Positions 46,740 to 55,337 of a stretch of DNA of 64,000 nt are shown piece after piece. The translations under genes were made by a program, and so were the position numbers. Position 1 is the stretch's first letter. The number at the start of each line of letters is the position of its first letter. Source of the DNA: JAEKNW01 sp963678375 (lineage in GTDB: Bacteria; Cloacimonadota; Cloacimonadia; Cloacimonadales; JAFGVF01); NCBI GenBank assembly GCA_963678375.2, contig OY782831.1, forward strand, positions 806,001 through 870,000, in the 5' to 3' direction. The notes below the pieces were generated by a model. The model ran no database searches. It saw nothing but the letters and a program-made list of their open reading frames with translations, and was not told the origin of the DNA.

Positions 46740-46821
46740 CCTTGCTCGAGTCTAGTGAATAAATAAAGACCTTTCCTAAACTATAGATAGGAGCTTGATA
46801 ATAGGTAGTTACAACTCTAAA
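46740..46821 (-). repeat. long intergenic repeat (minus copy), CCACCAG family
   Basis: Inverted counterpart of 42084-42164: 24 identical bases at 46798-46821, then similarity through the diverged core TTCACTAGACTCGAGCAAGG (minus-strand reading of 46740-46759). Confidence 0.72.
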
Positions 46822-46889
46822 GCTGAACAATCTGTAAAAGCTCAATAAAAATGAAATCGGGTAAATATTTAAAAGAGGAATGAATAAAC

Positions 46890-46924
46890 TTGACATTCTC
46901 CAGCAAGTACATTTAAATGTACTT
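46890..46924 (+). promoter_or_regulatory. AbiE promoter with palindromic operator candidate
   Basis: TTGACA at 46890-46895 and TTAAAT at 46913-46918 are 17 bases apart. The 20-base perfect palindrome AAGTACATTTAAATGTACTT at 46905-46924 covers the -10 and the likely transcription start. AbiEi antitoxins are known to repress their own operon by binding inverted repeats at the promoter, so this is a natural operator candidate (inference). Confidence 0.55.
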
Positions 46925-46937
46925 ATTGGAGGAGATG

Positions 46938-47528
46938 ATGATTATTACTCACATAGATTTATTGGAGAAACTTAAAGTTTTTGCTTCTCCAAAAGCTAAA
47001 ATTACTAAATTGCTTGAGGCAGAAGACTTAATTCAACTCAAGAGAGGTCTGTATATTGATAGCAAGTCAGAAAATGAATCCTTGTTTGAAATTGCTAACA
47101 CCCTCTACGGACCATCCTATATTTCATTTGAGAGTGCTTTATCCTACTATGGATTAATACCTGAGAAAGTACAGATAGTTATGAATGCTTCCTTTAAGAA
47201 AAATAAGACAAAGACATACCAAACTAAGTTAGCAAGTTTCCATTATTATCATGTCCCAGATTCAGTTTTCCCTTGGGAAGTAGATAAAATTGTAGACAAC
47301 AACCATAGTTTCCTCATTGCTACTCCAGAAAAAGCTTTGTTGGATACCCTATATAGGATAAGCAAGTATGATGGTGATTTAACTGAGCTTCTTATTACTG
47401 ACTTGCGTTTAGACCAAGACTTGCTTAAAACTTTAGACCTAGAGATACTTAAAGATTTAGCACCTAAATATAATAGGAAAGTTTGCCAGGACTTGACCCT
47501 ATGGCTAGAAAAGGAGTACTTGTCATGA
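46938..47528 (+). CDS. abiEi: AbiEi-like antitoxin / transcriptional repressor
   Basis: The frame is open from an ATG at 46917, but GGAGG at 46928-46932 points to the ATG at 46938 (or the adjacent one at 46935), giving about 196 residues. An N-terminal winged-helix-like segment (ITKLLEAEDLIQLKRGLYI) is followed by YISFESALSYYGLIPE, TPEKALLDTLYRIS and related motifs of the AbiEi_1/AbiEi_4 antitoxin family. It overlaps the nucleotidyltransferase gene by four bases (ATGA), as in AbiE type IV toxin-antitoxin and phage-defence pairs. It probably neutralises the toxin and represses the operon through the palindrome upstream. Confidence 0.88.
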   Translation: MIITHIDLLEKLKVFASPKAKITKLLEAEDLIQLKRGLYIDSKSENESLFEIANTLYGPSYISFESALSYYGLIPEKVQIVMNASFKKNKTKTYQTKLASFHYYHVPDSVFPWEVDKIVDNNHSFLIATPEKALLDTLYRISKYDGDLTELLITDLRLDQDLLKTLDLEILKDLAPKYNRKVCQDLTLWLEKEYLS

Positions 47529-48391
47529 TAAATCCAGTTATAAGAATGTTAGAAAAATACGATATTAAAAGCCTAGAAGATAAGAAAAATGCTTTAAAAG
47601 AAATTCTTCAAGAAATTGCTTTACTGGGACTTTTCCGCGGTAACTTTTTTTCCAAAGCTGCCTTATATGGTGGAACAGCACTAAGAATTTTTTATGGATT
47701 AGATAGATTCTCTGAGGACTTAGATTTTTCATTGATTGAGGCAGATAAGAAATTTGATTTATATAACTATTTATCCTTTATTGAAAGAGAACTAGGTGCT
47801 TATGGTTTTGAAATGAAAGTTGAACAGAAAATTACAACTAATCAGAGTGATATAATGTCAGCATTTATCAAAGGAAATACGCTTGTAAATTTGTTAAAAA
47901 TCAAGCCTGAAAAAAATAATATATTACAGATTAATCACAGTGAACAATTAAAAATCAAGTTAGAAGTAGATATAAATCCACCTCAATATGGTGAATATGA
48001 GGTCAAATATCTACTTAATCCCATTCCTTTCTCAGTAAAGCTCTTTTCTGAATCATCACTTTTTGCTGGAAAAATTCATGCCTTACTTTGTAGGCCTTGG
48101 AAAAACAGAATTAAGGGTAGGGATTTGTATGATTATACTTGGTACTTAGCTAAAAACTCACCTCTAAATCTTAAACATCTTGAAGCAAGGATGAAGGCAT
48201 CAGGACATCTAGCCCAGACTTTAAGCCTAACCAAGCAAGATTTATTAGAAATGTTAATGAAAAAATTTTCTCTGATAGACTATAATCAGGCAAAACAAGA
48301 TGTCCTACCATTTATAAAAGATAGTGAAAGCTTACAAGTTTGGTCGAAAGATTTCTTTGATAGCATTACAAACTTATACTTTAGAAACTAG
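47525..48391 (+). CDS. abiEii: AbiEii-like nucleotidyltransferase toxin
   Basis: The frame is open from a TTG at 47483, but the ATG at 47525 has AAAGGAG upstream and overlaps the antitoxin stop, giving 288 residues. It has the AbiEii nucleotidyltransferase motif GGTALRIFYGLDRFSEDLDF: GGT at 49-51 and Asp65/Asp67 in SEDLDF, the metal ligands. The later motif VKLFSESSLFAGKIHALL and RDLYDYTWYL are also typical. Members act as GTP- or CTP-using tRNA-modifying toxins that stop growth during phage infection. The key residues are intact, so it is probably active. Confidence 0.9.
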   Translation: MINPVIRMLEKYDIKSLEDKKNALKEILQEIALLGLFRGNFFSKAALYGGTALRIFYGLDRFSEDLDFSLIEADKKFDLYNYLSFIERELGAYGFEMKVEQKITTNQSDIMSAFIKGNTLVNLLKIKPEKNNILQINHSEQLKIKLEVDINPPQYGEYEVKYLLNPIPFSVKLFSESSLFAGKIHALLCRPWKNRIKGRDLYDYTWYLAKNSPLNLKHLEARMKASGHLAQTLSLTKQDLLEMLMKKFSLIDYNQAKQDVLPFIKDSESLQVWSKDFFDSITNLYFRN

Positions 48392-48403
48392 GGCTGTAAA
48401 AAC

Positions 48404-48464
48404 TATGGACTGAGGGCATCTTTCTGCCCTCAGATTGTGGAAGCAAGCATACTTCCACTCCATA
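48404..48464. repeat. intergenic three-way-junction element (copy 2)
   Basis: TATGGA (48404-48409) and TCCATA (48459-48464) enclose two perfect hairpins: CTGAGGGCA/TGCCCTCAG (48410-48418 with 48425-48433) and GTGGAAG/CTTCCAC (48437-48443 with 48452-48458). The second loop region reads GCAAGCAT, close to GCAAGGAT in the other copies. Same plan as 13812-13876 with different stem bases. It sits between two convergent genes; no U-tract follows on either strand, so it is not a standard terminator. Confidence 0.7.
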
Positions 48465-48482
48465 ATTAATATTTAGATCAAT

Positions 48483-49931
48483 CTATACTACCAGTAACAA
48501 CTCTTTAATAAAAGTATAGATTTTAGATATATCTTCAATAAGAAGTTGTTCTCTTGGAGTATGAACATTTTTGATAGTAGGTCCCATAGAGATCATTTCC
48601 ATATCTGGGTATTTAGAACCAATCAAGCCACATTCTAAGCCAGCGTGAATCACTTCAATCACAGGTTCTCTACCAGTAATTTTCTTATAAGTAGCCTTAG
48701 TTTTATCAAGAAGATTTGAATCCCAGATAGGTTCCCAGGCATTATAAGGATCTCTATTTTCTACTTTTGCTCCTGTTAAGTAACCTAAGAAATGAATTTT
48801 ATTTGTGAGAACTTGAAGCATAGACATTACAGAGCTTCTTTGGGAAGAGGTAATTACTATTTGGTCTTCTTCTGTATTAATTAAAGCTAGGTTATTAGAA
48901 GTTTCAACTAAGTCTTTGATTTGCTTAGACATTCTAAAGATACCGTGTGGAAAAACAGCTAATACTTGCATGATTTTAGATGCTAATTCAGGAGTAAGTA
49001 CTTTTCCTTTACCGTCACTTGCTATCAATTCAATAGTCATATTAGGATCAGAAGTAATAAATTCCTTTCTCATAGTCTCTTGACATTGAGCTATAATATC
49101 TTTAGCATCTTCAATATCGTCAGGATTGATATAGATATCAATTTCAGCATTATGAGGAACTGCATTATGAGCTATACCACCATGATAATTACTAATCTCT
49201 ACATCACAAGCAGAATCTAATTCTATGATAACTCGATTAGCTATTTGAATAGCATTTGCTTGTTGTTCATTAATCATAACCCCTGAGTGGCCACCCATAA
49301 GCTTAGAAACTTTAACTTGCATAGGTTTAAAATCTTCACTAGCTTGTGTTAACTCTAAAGGATAATAGAGTCTTGTTTCTTCCCCACCAGCACAACCGAT
49401 AGTAAAGATACCTTCATCTTCAGAATCAATATTTAATAAATACTTACCTTTTAGCCAATTTTCCTTGAGAGCAGCAGCACCAGTTAGACCTGTTTCTTCA
49501 TCAACAGTAAAAAGTAACTCTAAGGGACCATGTTTTGCTTCTTTGTCAGTAGCAAGATACATAGCAATAGCTAAAGCAATACCATTATCTGCACCTAGGG
49601 TAGTTCCATTAGCCTTAAGCCAGCCATCTTCAATTTTCATAGTAATTGGATCTTTAAAAAAGTCATGTACAGTTTCAGGATCTTTAACACATACCATATC
49701 CATGTGACCCTGCAAAGTTACTACAGCTTTATCTTCAAAGCCTGGACTTGCAGGCACTCTTATTAATACATTACGAACATGGTCCATTTCTGTTTGGAAG
49801 CCTTGTTCTTCTCCCCAATTGAGTAACCATTGAGAGATTTGCTTTTCATTCTTAGATTTTCTTGGAATCTTATTAATAGCTTCAAATATCTCTAACACAC
49901 CTTGTGTAACAGTATCTTCAGAATATTTCAT
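48483..49931 (-). CDS. pepD: aminoacyl-histidine dipeptidase (M20 family, PepD type)
   Basis: PepD hydrolyses Xaa-His and other dipeptides in the cytoplasm. The 482-residue length is right. Metal and catalytic residues are visible: His76 and Asp78 in LQGHMDMV, Asp115 in LGADNGIA, Glu145 and Glu146 in DEETGLTGA. GAGG lies before the ATG. It fits a peptide-degrading metabolism together with the C25 protease and M16 protease elsewhere in the window. Single gene, convergent with abiEii. Confidence 0.93.
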   Translation of the reverse strand: MKYSEDTVTQGVLEIFEAINKIPRKSKNEKQISQWLLNWGEEQGFQTEMDHVRNVLIRVPASPGFEDKAVVTLQGHMDMVCVKDPETVHDFFKDPITMKIEDGWLKANGTTLGADNGIALAIAMYLATDKEAKHGPLELLFTVDEETGLTGAAALKENWLKGKYLLNIDSEDEGIFTIGCAGGEETRLYYPLELTQASEDFKPMQVKVSKLMGGHSGVMINEQQANAIQIANRVIIELDSACDVEISNYHGGIAHNAVPHNAEIDIYINPDDIEDAKDIIAQCQETMRKEFITSDPNMTIELIASDGKGKVLTPELASKIMQVLAVFPHGIFRMSKQIKDLVETSNNLALINTEEDQIVITSSQRSSVMSMLQVLTNKIHFLGYLTGAKVENRDPYNAWEPIWDSNLLDKTKATYKKITGREPVIEVIHAGLECGLIGSKYPDMEMISMGPTIKNVHTPREQLLIEDISKIYTFIKELLLVV

Positions 49932-50003
49932 TATTACCTCTTTTTTAATTTTATTATTTTTTACATTTTTACTTGAATTAACTTATTTGGCAAGTAGATT
50001 TAT

Positions 50004-50906
50004 CTATAAAGTAATAATCACATCATCATCATCTTCATTATCATCTTGGGAGGGAAACTTTGATCTTTTGAGTATTCTTCTTATCCAGCCCCATATAAAG
50101 ATGATTGGAAAGATTAAACCAATAAAAGTCCCCATAGTATAGATAACATTAAGAATTATCTTCTGTTTAAAGTCTTTCTCAAAGTCATTATAGAATTTCT
50201 CTAAAGACATGGCAAAAGACTGATTAAAGGCTATGTTAAATCTAGGATTACTAGTAAAAATAGCAGAAAAGGCCAACTTATCTTGCTTATGCAAATACTC
50301 AACTGCCATGGCAGATTTTGCATAAAAACTAGTTAGTTTTCTCTTCTCTTTGGGATATTGCCTTTCCATATCATTAATAGGAGTTATCTCATTACTAAGG
50401 TAATCTAAACCTAAGGAATAGACCATATTACTAGTAAATTGCTTAGAGAAATGTATAGCCATTCCTTCATGAAACCAGAGTGGGGCATCCTTAAAATGAT
50501 AATCAATAAATGCATGAATATACTCATGATGGAGTATCTGATAGAAAGTCTCTTTATTACCTATTTCTAAAAAACTTTTGATATATATTATTGAATCTCT
50601 TCTAGAATAAAAAGCATTAGCATGCTCTGTTATCCCTCCAAAAGTTGCTACCAAATCTTGAAAGTCGCTTCTATCATGACTCAGATATATCTCTTGTCTA
50701 AACTTAGGGTAAACTCCAATATCCATTTGGAATCTATCAATTAATTTTGGGAGATGATCCATTATTTCTTGAGCTAACCCCTTATCTTCATGGTTAGCAA
50801 TTACTTCTATTAATTCATTCTTATAGGAAACTTTCTGTGAGTTTAAAGGGAGAATACTCAAGATTAAAGTAATTAATAAAAACAGACTCCTTAAGCTATT
50901 AAACAT
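50004..50906 (-). CDS. peptidase-MA-like zinc metallopeptidase with C-terminal membrane anchor
   Basis: This 300-residue protein has a signal peptide (about 1-22), a gluzincin-type catalytic motif His127-Glu128-x2-His131 (HHEYIHAF) and the downstream Glu147 in LWFHEGMA. A transmembrane helix lies near 255-277 (VIYTMGTFIGLIFPIIFIWGW), with a short cytoplasmic tail ending in a run of acidic residues. This is the peptidase MA layout, periplasmic with a C-terminal anchor. Its start overlaps the SagB-type gene stop by eight bases, so the two proteins are made together. Substrate unknown. Confidence 0.8.
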   Translation of the reverse strand: MFNSLRSLFLLITLILSILPLNSQKVSYKNELIEVIANHEDKGLAQEIMDHLPKLIDRFQMDIGVYPKFRQEIYLSHDRSDFQDLVATFGGITEHANAFYSRRDSIIYIKSFLEIGNKETFYQILHHEYIHAFIDYHFKDAPLWFHEGMAIHFSKQFTSNMVYSLGLDYLSNEITPINDMERQYPKEKRKLTSFYAKSAMAVEYLHKQDKLAFSAIFTSNPRFNIAFNQSFAMSLEKFYNDFEKDFKQKIILNVIYTMGTFIGLIFPIIFIWGWIRRILKRSKFPSQDDNEDDDDVIITL

Positions 50907-51807
50907 TAACCTTTTTTCCTAAAGCAGCAAGATAAATGACAAACTCATTTTTCCCATCAAATCCTAAATAATCGTTTATGAATTCATCTATAAAAGCACC
51001 AATACCACAAACACCACAGTTTATAGATTCTCCAGCTAAGTATAAGTTTTGACACACATGCCCTGCATCTAAATGCAGATAACGCCATGATCGTGCAGTA
51101 TAACGCCAAACTGTTCTGTTGGGAATCGCAGACCAGATAAAATTAACCGCTGCTGTCTTGACCATATTTTGACGCTGACAAGCTATCCAAAACTTTTCAA
51201 GGGTTTCTGGTCTCGAATCTAGGACAACGATATGATGCTTTAAAGCATTATAGAAGTAAAGGCCTGGTTTGATACCTTCTACCTTGTTTATATAGAGATA
51301 AGTTTCGAAAGGATGTCTTGCTCCCGCTGAAGGGACTGTCCTAAATGTAACTGCATTTTTAGAAGTCTCTTTTACTTCCTTAACACCTTGAGTTAACCAC
51401 AAAAGATAAGATAGCTCATCCTTAGTTATTGCTACTTCAGAAAATTCTCTAATAGATTTTCTATTCTCTAAGATTGACCTAAAATCATTATGTGCAACTT
51501 GAATAGTTTGAGGGTTAGGTAGTTTAATTACTTCTCCATGCATCACTTTTGCAACTTCAGGCTTTGGAATACCTTTCATTTGGTCTGATACATTTGTGTA
51601 TAAAGGAGATGTTAACTCCATAAATTTTTGACCAATAGTATCTACTTCTTGATTTTTTGCTTTTACTTCTTCAACTTCAGATTCATATTCTTTGACTATT
51701 CTTGCATAATCTTCATCATTTACTTCTATTTCATCCTGAATAACTTTATCTTCATAACCACGTGATTTCATTCTAAGATAAAAGAATCTTTCTCTTACTT
51801 TATCCAT
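50899..51807 (-). CDS. SagB-type oxidoreductase (nitroreductase superfamily)
   Basis: The ATG at 51807 (with GAGGTG upstream) is preferred over a GTG two codons earlier, giving 302 residues. The first 90 residues are charged and helical. The rest is a SagB/ThcOx FMN domain: RKSIREFSEV, TVPSAGARHPFETYLY, PGLYFYNALKHH, WRYTARSWRYLHLDAGHVCQNLYLA. Family members oxidise azolines in peptide natural products, but many stand-alone members have unknown substrates. There is no cyclodehydratase or precursor peptide in view. It overlaps the metallopeptidase gene. Confidence 0.87.
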   Translation of the reverse strand: MDKVRERFFYLRMKSRGYEDKVIQDEIEVNDEDYARIVKEYESEVEEVKAKNQEVDTIGQKFMELTSPLYTNVSDQMKGIPKPEVAKVMHGEVIKLPNPQTIQVAHNDFRSILENRKSIREFSEVAITKDELSYLLWLTQGVKEVKETSKNAVTFRTVPSAGARHPFETYLYINKVEGIKPGLYFYNALKHHIVVLDSRPETLEKFWIACQRQNMVKTAAVNFIWSAIPNRTVWRYTARSWRYLHLDAGHVCQNLYLAGESINCGVCGIGAFIDEFINDYLGFDGKNEFVIYLAALGKKVNV

Positions 51808-51925
51808 TTTCACCTCACTAATTAATGTTTTATGTTATTATAATGAAATATAGCTAAAGTGTCAAATGAATGTTTGATAAATAATTATCTAAGAAGGGAT
51901 AATTTGATATTATGCTGAGTTTACA

Positions 51926-51991
51926 CTTCCTTGATTGTGACTTTCGCTTTAAGGTTCCAATAATATATGGAGTACATAGCAATCAAGGAAG
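51926..51991. repeat. inverted-repeat element related to 32267-32327
   Basis: CTTCCTTGATTG (51926-51937) pairs perfectly with CAATCAAGGAAG (51980-51991). Arm sequence differs from that at 32270-32327 but spacing (42 versus 36 bases), the flanking CACTT/CACTC and an internal TGGAG are kept. Confidence 0.6.
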
Positions 51992-51995
51992 AAAA

Positions 51996-52754
51996 CTAGC
52001 ACACCTCTACAACAATTAAACCAATAAGTAACATAATGAGTAATCCAATTATTTCTTTATAAGATAGTTTGCACTCAAATTGTGTCCTCTCATCATTATA
52101 GCCTTTTGCTTGGTAATTCAAGGCGATTTCATCAGCATTTTGTAGCACTCGAAAGATTAATGAACTAGCAAGAAAGGATATTTTTCTAAAAGGATTCTTA
52201 GAATTATCAATACATCTTGCTTTTTGAGCTTGTTTAATCTGACCATATAAATCAAAAATTATTGGTATTTGAGCAAGAACTAAAGAAATCATTGTTGCTA
52301 ATCTAGTGGAATTTACTAAAGGTATTCTTCGAAAGATAACTTCCAGGGCAATATTTATTTCTTTTATCCTAGTTGTTGCAATAAAGATAATACTTATCAA
52401 GGTGAAAAGAATAAGTTTTAGAATAAAGGTTAAAGAGTTAATTAAAGCAGATATATCAAGATGGTTAAGATAATATGTCTGATTCTTAGTGAAACTAAAA
52501 GCTGAAAAGAAGATGATTAAGGGTATCATTATAATAAAATATGGTAGCTCTTTGAGAAAAAGGGTAAATTTGATTCTAGCAATTATGATAAGAGAAAAAA
52601 CAAAGGCATAAAAAAGGATAAAAGAGATGTAGTTTTTAGTAAGATCTTGCAGGGCAATTGTCATACTACCCAATATTATTATAGCAAGAAGTTTTGTTAA
52701 AGGGCTTAATCTATGCAAAGGACTAGCATTGTTGATATAGTTAAAAAGTATCAT
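51996..52754 (-). CDS. bioN: ECF transporter transmembrane (T) component, BioN/EcfT type
   Basis: This 252-residue membrane protein has about five hydrophobic segments. The coupling motif of T components (Ala-Arg-x pattern) is visible in KQAQKARCIDNSKNP. Together with the adjacent ATPase and BioY it forms an energy-coupling-factor biotin transporter (BioMNY). It overlaps the ATPase gene by four bases (ATGA). The assignment as BioN rests mainly on context. Confidence 0.87.
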   Translation of the reverse strand: MILFNYINNASPLHRLSPLTKLLAIIILGSMTIALQDLTKNYISFILFYAFVFSLIIIARIKFTLFLKELPYFIIMIPLIIFFSAFSFTKNQTYYLNHLDISALINSLTFILKLILFTLISIIFIATTRIKEINIALEVIFRRIPLVNSTRLATMISLVLAQIPIIFDLYGQIKQAQKARCIDNSKNPFRKISFLASSLIFRVLQNADEIALNYQAKGYNDERTQFECKLSYKEIIGLLIMLLIGLIVVEVC

Positions 52755-53491
52755 CTAAGCCAGGTCATTTCGCTTTTTAAACATTTAGGTATCTTGATAG
52801 GGTAGTTAGCTAATTGACTAGGTAATTCTTCCTGCCTAATTTCTTGGTCAAAGATAATTTTCCCTTTACCCATAATTATTAAACGGCTTGCATGGGCAAA
52901 TACTTTTTCTAGGTCATGGCTAATCACTAAAACAGTTTTCCCAGCTTTATGCAGTTTTAACATCTGATTTAATACTTGCTTGACTCCTGAATAATCAAGA
53001 CAGTTAAATGGTTCATCAAAGATAATCATATCTGGATTCATACATAAAACCCCAGCTATAGCTAGTCTCTTCTTTTCTCCTCCAGATAAGCGAGAAGGAA
53101 GCCTCTTTTCATACCCTTCTAAACCAACAGACTTAAGACTTTGCTTAACCAAGCTATTAATTTCTTTTCTCTTGTATTTTAAATTCTCCAGTCCAAAGGC
53201 TACATCATCATATACTGTCTGCCCAACTATTTGAGTATCTGAATCTTGAAAAATCAATCCTACCTTCTTTCTCACTTCAAGTTCTTGTTCACTAATAGGT
53301 ATATTATTATATAGAATCTGCCCCTGATTAGCTTTACGTATTCCATTTAGAAGAAGACTTAAGAGGCTCTTTCCAGAACCATTCTCTCCTGTAAGAACAA
53401 TAAATTCCCCTAGTTTTATTTCTAAAGAAATTGAATTTAAGGCTTTAAAGCCATTTGGGAAAGTATAGGACACTTTATGCAAGGAAATCAT
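52751..53491 (-). CDS. bioM: ECF transporter ATP-binding protein, BioM/EcfA type
   Basis: This 246-residue ATPase has Walker A GENGSGKS (35-42), signature LSGGEKKRLAIAGVL, Walker B MIIFDEPFNCLD and the switch His in VISHD. The ECF-specific Q-loop IFQDSDTQIVGQTVYDDVAFG is present. It lies between bioY (two bases upstream) and bioN (overlap of four bases). It powers biotin uptake. Confidence 0.9.
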   Translation of the reverse strand: MISLHKVSYTFPNGFKALNSISLEIKLGEFIVLTGENGSGKSLLSLLLNGIRKANQGQILYNNIPISEQELEVRKKVGLIFQDSDTQIVGQTVYDDVAFGLENLKYKRKEINSLVKQSLKSVGLEGYEKRLPSRLSGGEKKRLAIAGVLCMNPDMIIFDEPFNCLDYSGVKQVLNQMLKLHKAGKTVLVISHDLEKVFAHASRLIIMGKGKIIFDQEIRQEELPSQLANYPIKIPKCLKSEMTWLR

Positions 53492-53493
53492 TA

Positions 53494-54021
53494 TTACCCT
53501 TCCATCATCCTTTGTCTTATCTTAGGAGCTAAAACTAGAGCTATAGACATCTTACTCAAATCTCCGACTATGAAAATCCAATAGATAGGAAGAGTTTTAA
53601 TCCAACCTTGTGGGAATCTATGAGCTAGCCATAAAATACCCAAAAGGTGGATAACTAGAAAGCCAGCTAGAAGAGCTAATATATCTTTTATTTTATTTGG
53701 CTTTTTAGAAGAGATCAAAGACATTATACAACTTGCCAAAAGATAACCTAGGAGATAGCCTCCTGTAGGTCCATAAAAATGATGTAAGCCTCCACTTGCT
53801 CCAGAAAATACAGGTAAACCCAGGGCTCCAAGTAAAAGATAGATTGTAACCGAAGTTGCAGACCACTTTACTGGTAAGACTAAGGCAAGAATGAATATAA
53901 ACATATTAGCAAGCACTATAGGTACTATTCCTGTTGGGATAGTAATATAAGAGCCTATTATTATTAAAGAAGTGAAAAGAGAAGCATATATCATCAGTTT
54001 GATACTATTATTTCTTTGCAT
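53494..54021 (-). CDS. bioY: biotin transporter substrate-binding subunit BioY
   Basis: The frame extends three codons further to a TTG, but the ATG at 54021 is preferred, giving 175 residues. This small membrane protein has about six segments and the BioY signature FSGASGGLHHFYGPTGGYL. BioY binds biotin and docks on the BioM/BioN module. The gene is first in its operon. The presence of an uptake system suggests dependence on external biotin, though synthesis genes may lie outside the window. Confidence 0.92.
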   Translation of the reverse strand: MQRNNSIKLMIYASLFTSLIIIGSYITIPTGIVPIVLANMFIFILALVLPVKWSATSVTIYLLLGALGLPVFSGASGGLHHFYGPTGGYLLGYLLASCIMSLISSKKPNKIKDILALLAGFLVIHLLGILWLAHRFPQGWIKTLPIYWIFIVGDLSKMSIALVLAPKIRQRMMEG

Positions 54022-54133
54022 ATTAGTCAACCTTTTTAAATAGAGTTTCGACTATCATTTTTAGCTTAGAAATTTAGTCAAGTAGATTAGGGATTAGTTA
54101 GAAATTTGAATTTTATGTTCTAATTTCAATCCA

Positions 54134-54168
54134 AATAAAAAAGCTAACTCATTTTCATAAGTTAGCTT
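54134..54168 (-). terminator. rho-independent terminator after the GlmL cassette
   Basis: AAGCTAACT (54141-54149) pairs with AGTTAGCTT (54160-54168). On the minus strand a run of T residues follows. It separates the GlmL cassette from bioY. Confidence 0.88.
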
Positions 54169-54194
54169 ATTAATTTATTAGTTATGTTATGATA

Positions 54195-55328
54195 TTATTC
54201 TTCAATTACCTCTACGTTTGCACGTGGAATAAGAACATCCTTACCATTGTTAAGTTTAGCTTTAAGAACTCTCACAAGTGTTTCTGATTCAACTTTTGTT
54301 AGAGGTTCTGGTAGTTCAGTAATTCTTCCTATTTCACCAAAGTCTGGTTGTCTGATAACACGAATAAGTGAACCAATTTCTAAGGAAGCCATTTCAGCAT
54401 CTTTAACAACAAGTTCTTCACCTTCTTTCATTGGAAGTGGGATAATGACTTCAGGTCTCATAACACCAGCACGAATTTGGGTAAATCCGTGAACAGATGC
54501 CTTATGGCCTTCAAATTTTTGCAATAATTCAAAAGTATTTTTCGCCATTGTGATAGGACCAAAACCTTCAGTAACAACTAAAGTCACACCAATCTTTTCA
54601 TGACCAGTAATAGCAACACCAATGTCATATCCAAGGAGTTTTTTAAGATCTTGGTCATCAACTCCACCAGAAATTATTGCAGCGACTCCAATTTCGGCTG
54701 CTTTCTTGATAGCAGCTAATGAACATAAAGCTCCGGCAACAATTACCTTACCTTTACAATCTGGAGTTATACTTGCAGGATCTAAGTGGTCATCAGGAGT
54801 TTTTGCTAACATCTTGATTTCACCGTTTGTTTCACCAGCTAGACCGAAGATTCCTTGGATATAGGCAGATCTATTTTCTATTATAACACCTTCATCAGGG
54901 ATAACTTCTGTTATAAGACCATCCATAAAAGCTTTAATTTCAACAGGGATTCTTGGTTCTCTAAGAACAGCATTACCTGTTGCAGGTGAAACGCTTTCAA
55001 CTTCTCCGTCGATAGGAGATTTAACACTTGCTTTAAACCAACCTGTGCCAAAAAGTCCTTTTGTTTCTGCTAATACTTGACCTTTGTGAATCTTATCACC
55101 AACCTTAACTTTTAGATAATTACCTAACATCTGAGGTGTAACACCTAGTTTATTAGCAATTTTGTAAGGGACAACATTACCAGGTAAAGATGTATTAGCA
55201 ACAATATCATCAGCTTTTACTCTGTCTCCCTTTTTAACTGTAACTTCCCCTTTTAAAGGAAGAATTCTATCTTTTTTCAGAACAATATTCTCGGTTACTG
55301 TCAATCCGGCTGAATATGCTTGTGCCAT
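54195..55328 (-). CDS. conserved protein with barrel-sandwich-like segments, GlmL-associated
   Basis: This 377-residue cytoplasmic protein has no signal peptide. The first 150 residues are beta-rich with two lipoyl/RnfC-like barrel-sandwich patterns: LKGEVTVKKGDRVKADDIVA and VKVGDKIHKGQVLAETKG, then VKSPIDGEVESVSPATGNA. The middle has a small-domain GALCSLAAIKKAAEIGVAAIISGGVD. AGGAGG precedes the ATG. It is nine bases after the MutL-type gene and is surely in the same operon. No lysine-attachment motif (such as MKM for biotin) is seen. Function unknown. Confidence 0.7.
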   Translation of the reverse strand: MAQAYSAGLTVTENIVLKKDRILPLKGEVTVKKGDRVKADDIVANTSLPGNVVPYKIANKLGVTPQMLGNYLKVKVGDKIHKGQVLAETKGLFGTGWFKASVKSPIDGEVESVSPATGNAVLREPRIPVEIKAFMDGLITEVIPDEGVIIENRSAYIQGIFGLAGETNGEIKMLAKTPDDHLDPASITPDCKGKVIVAGALCSLAAIKKAAEIGVAAIISGGVDDQDLKKLLGYDIGVAITGHEKIGVTLVVTEGFGPITMAKNTFELLQKFEGHKASVHGFTQIRAGVMRPEVIIPLPMKEGEELVVKDAEMASLEIGSLIRVIRQPDFGEIGRITELPEPLTKVESETLVRVLKAKLNNGKDVLIPRANVEVIEE

Positions 55329-55337
55329 TATTTCCTC

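Larger units (their letters stand above)
46554..46937. other. gap of about 380 bases between divergent genes
   Basis: Contains the promoter region of the C25-like gene at its left, the minus-strand copy of the long repeat (46740-46821) and, at the right end, the AbiE promoter and palindrome. No coding frame is supported. Confidence 0.6.

Noticed and set aside
46609..46896. 95-residue minus-strand frame upstream of the pseudoprotease gene
   Set aside because: It has no ribosome site, spans the intergenic repeat, and its composition is that of random AT-rich DNA.
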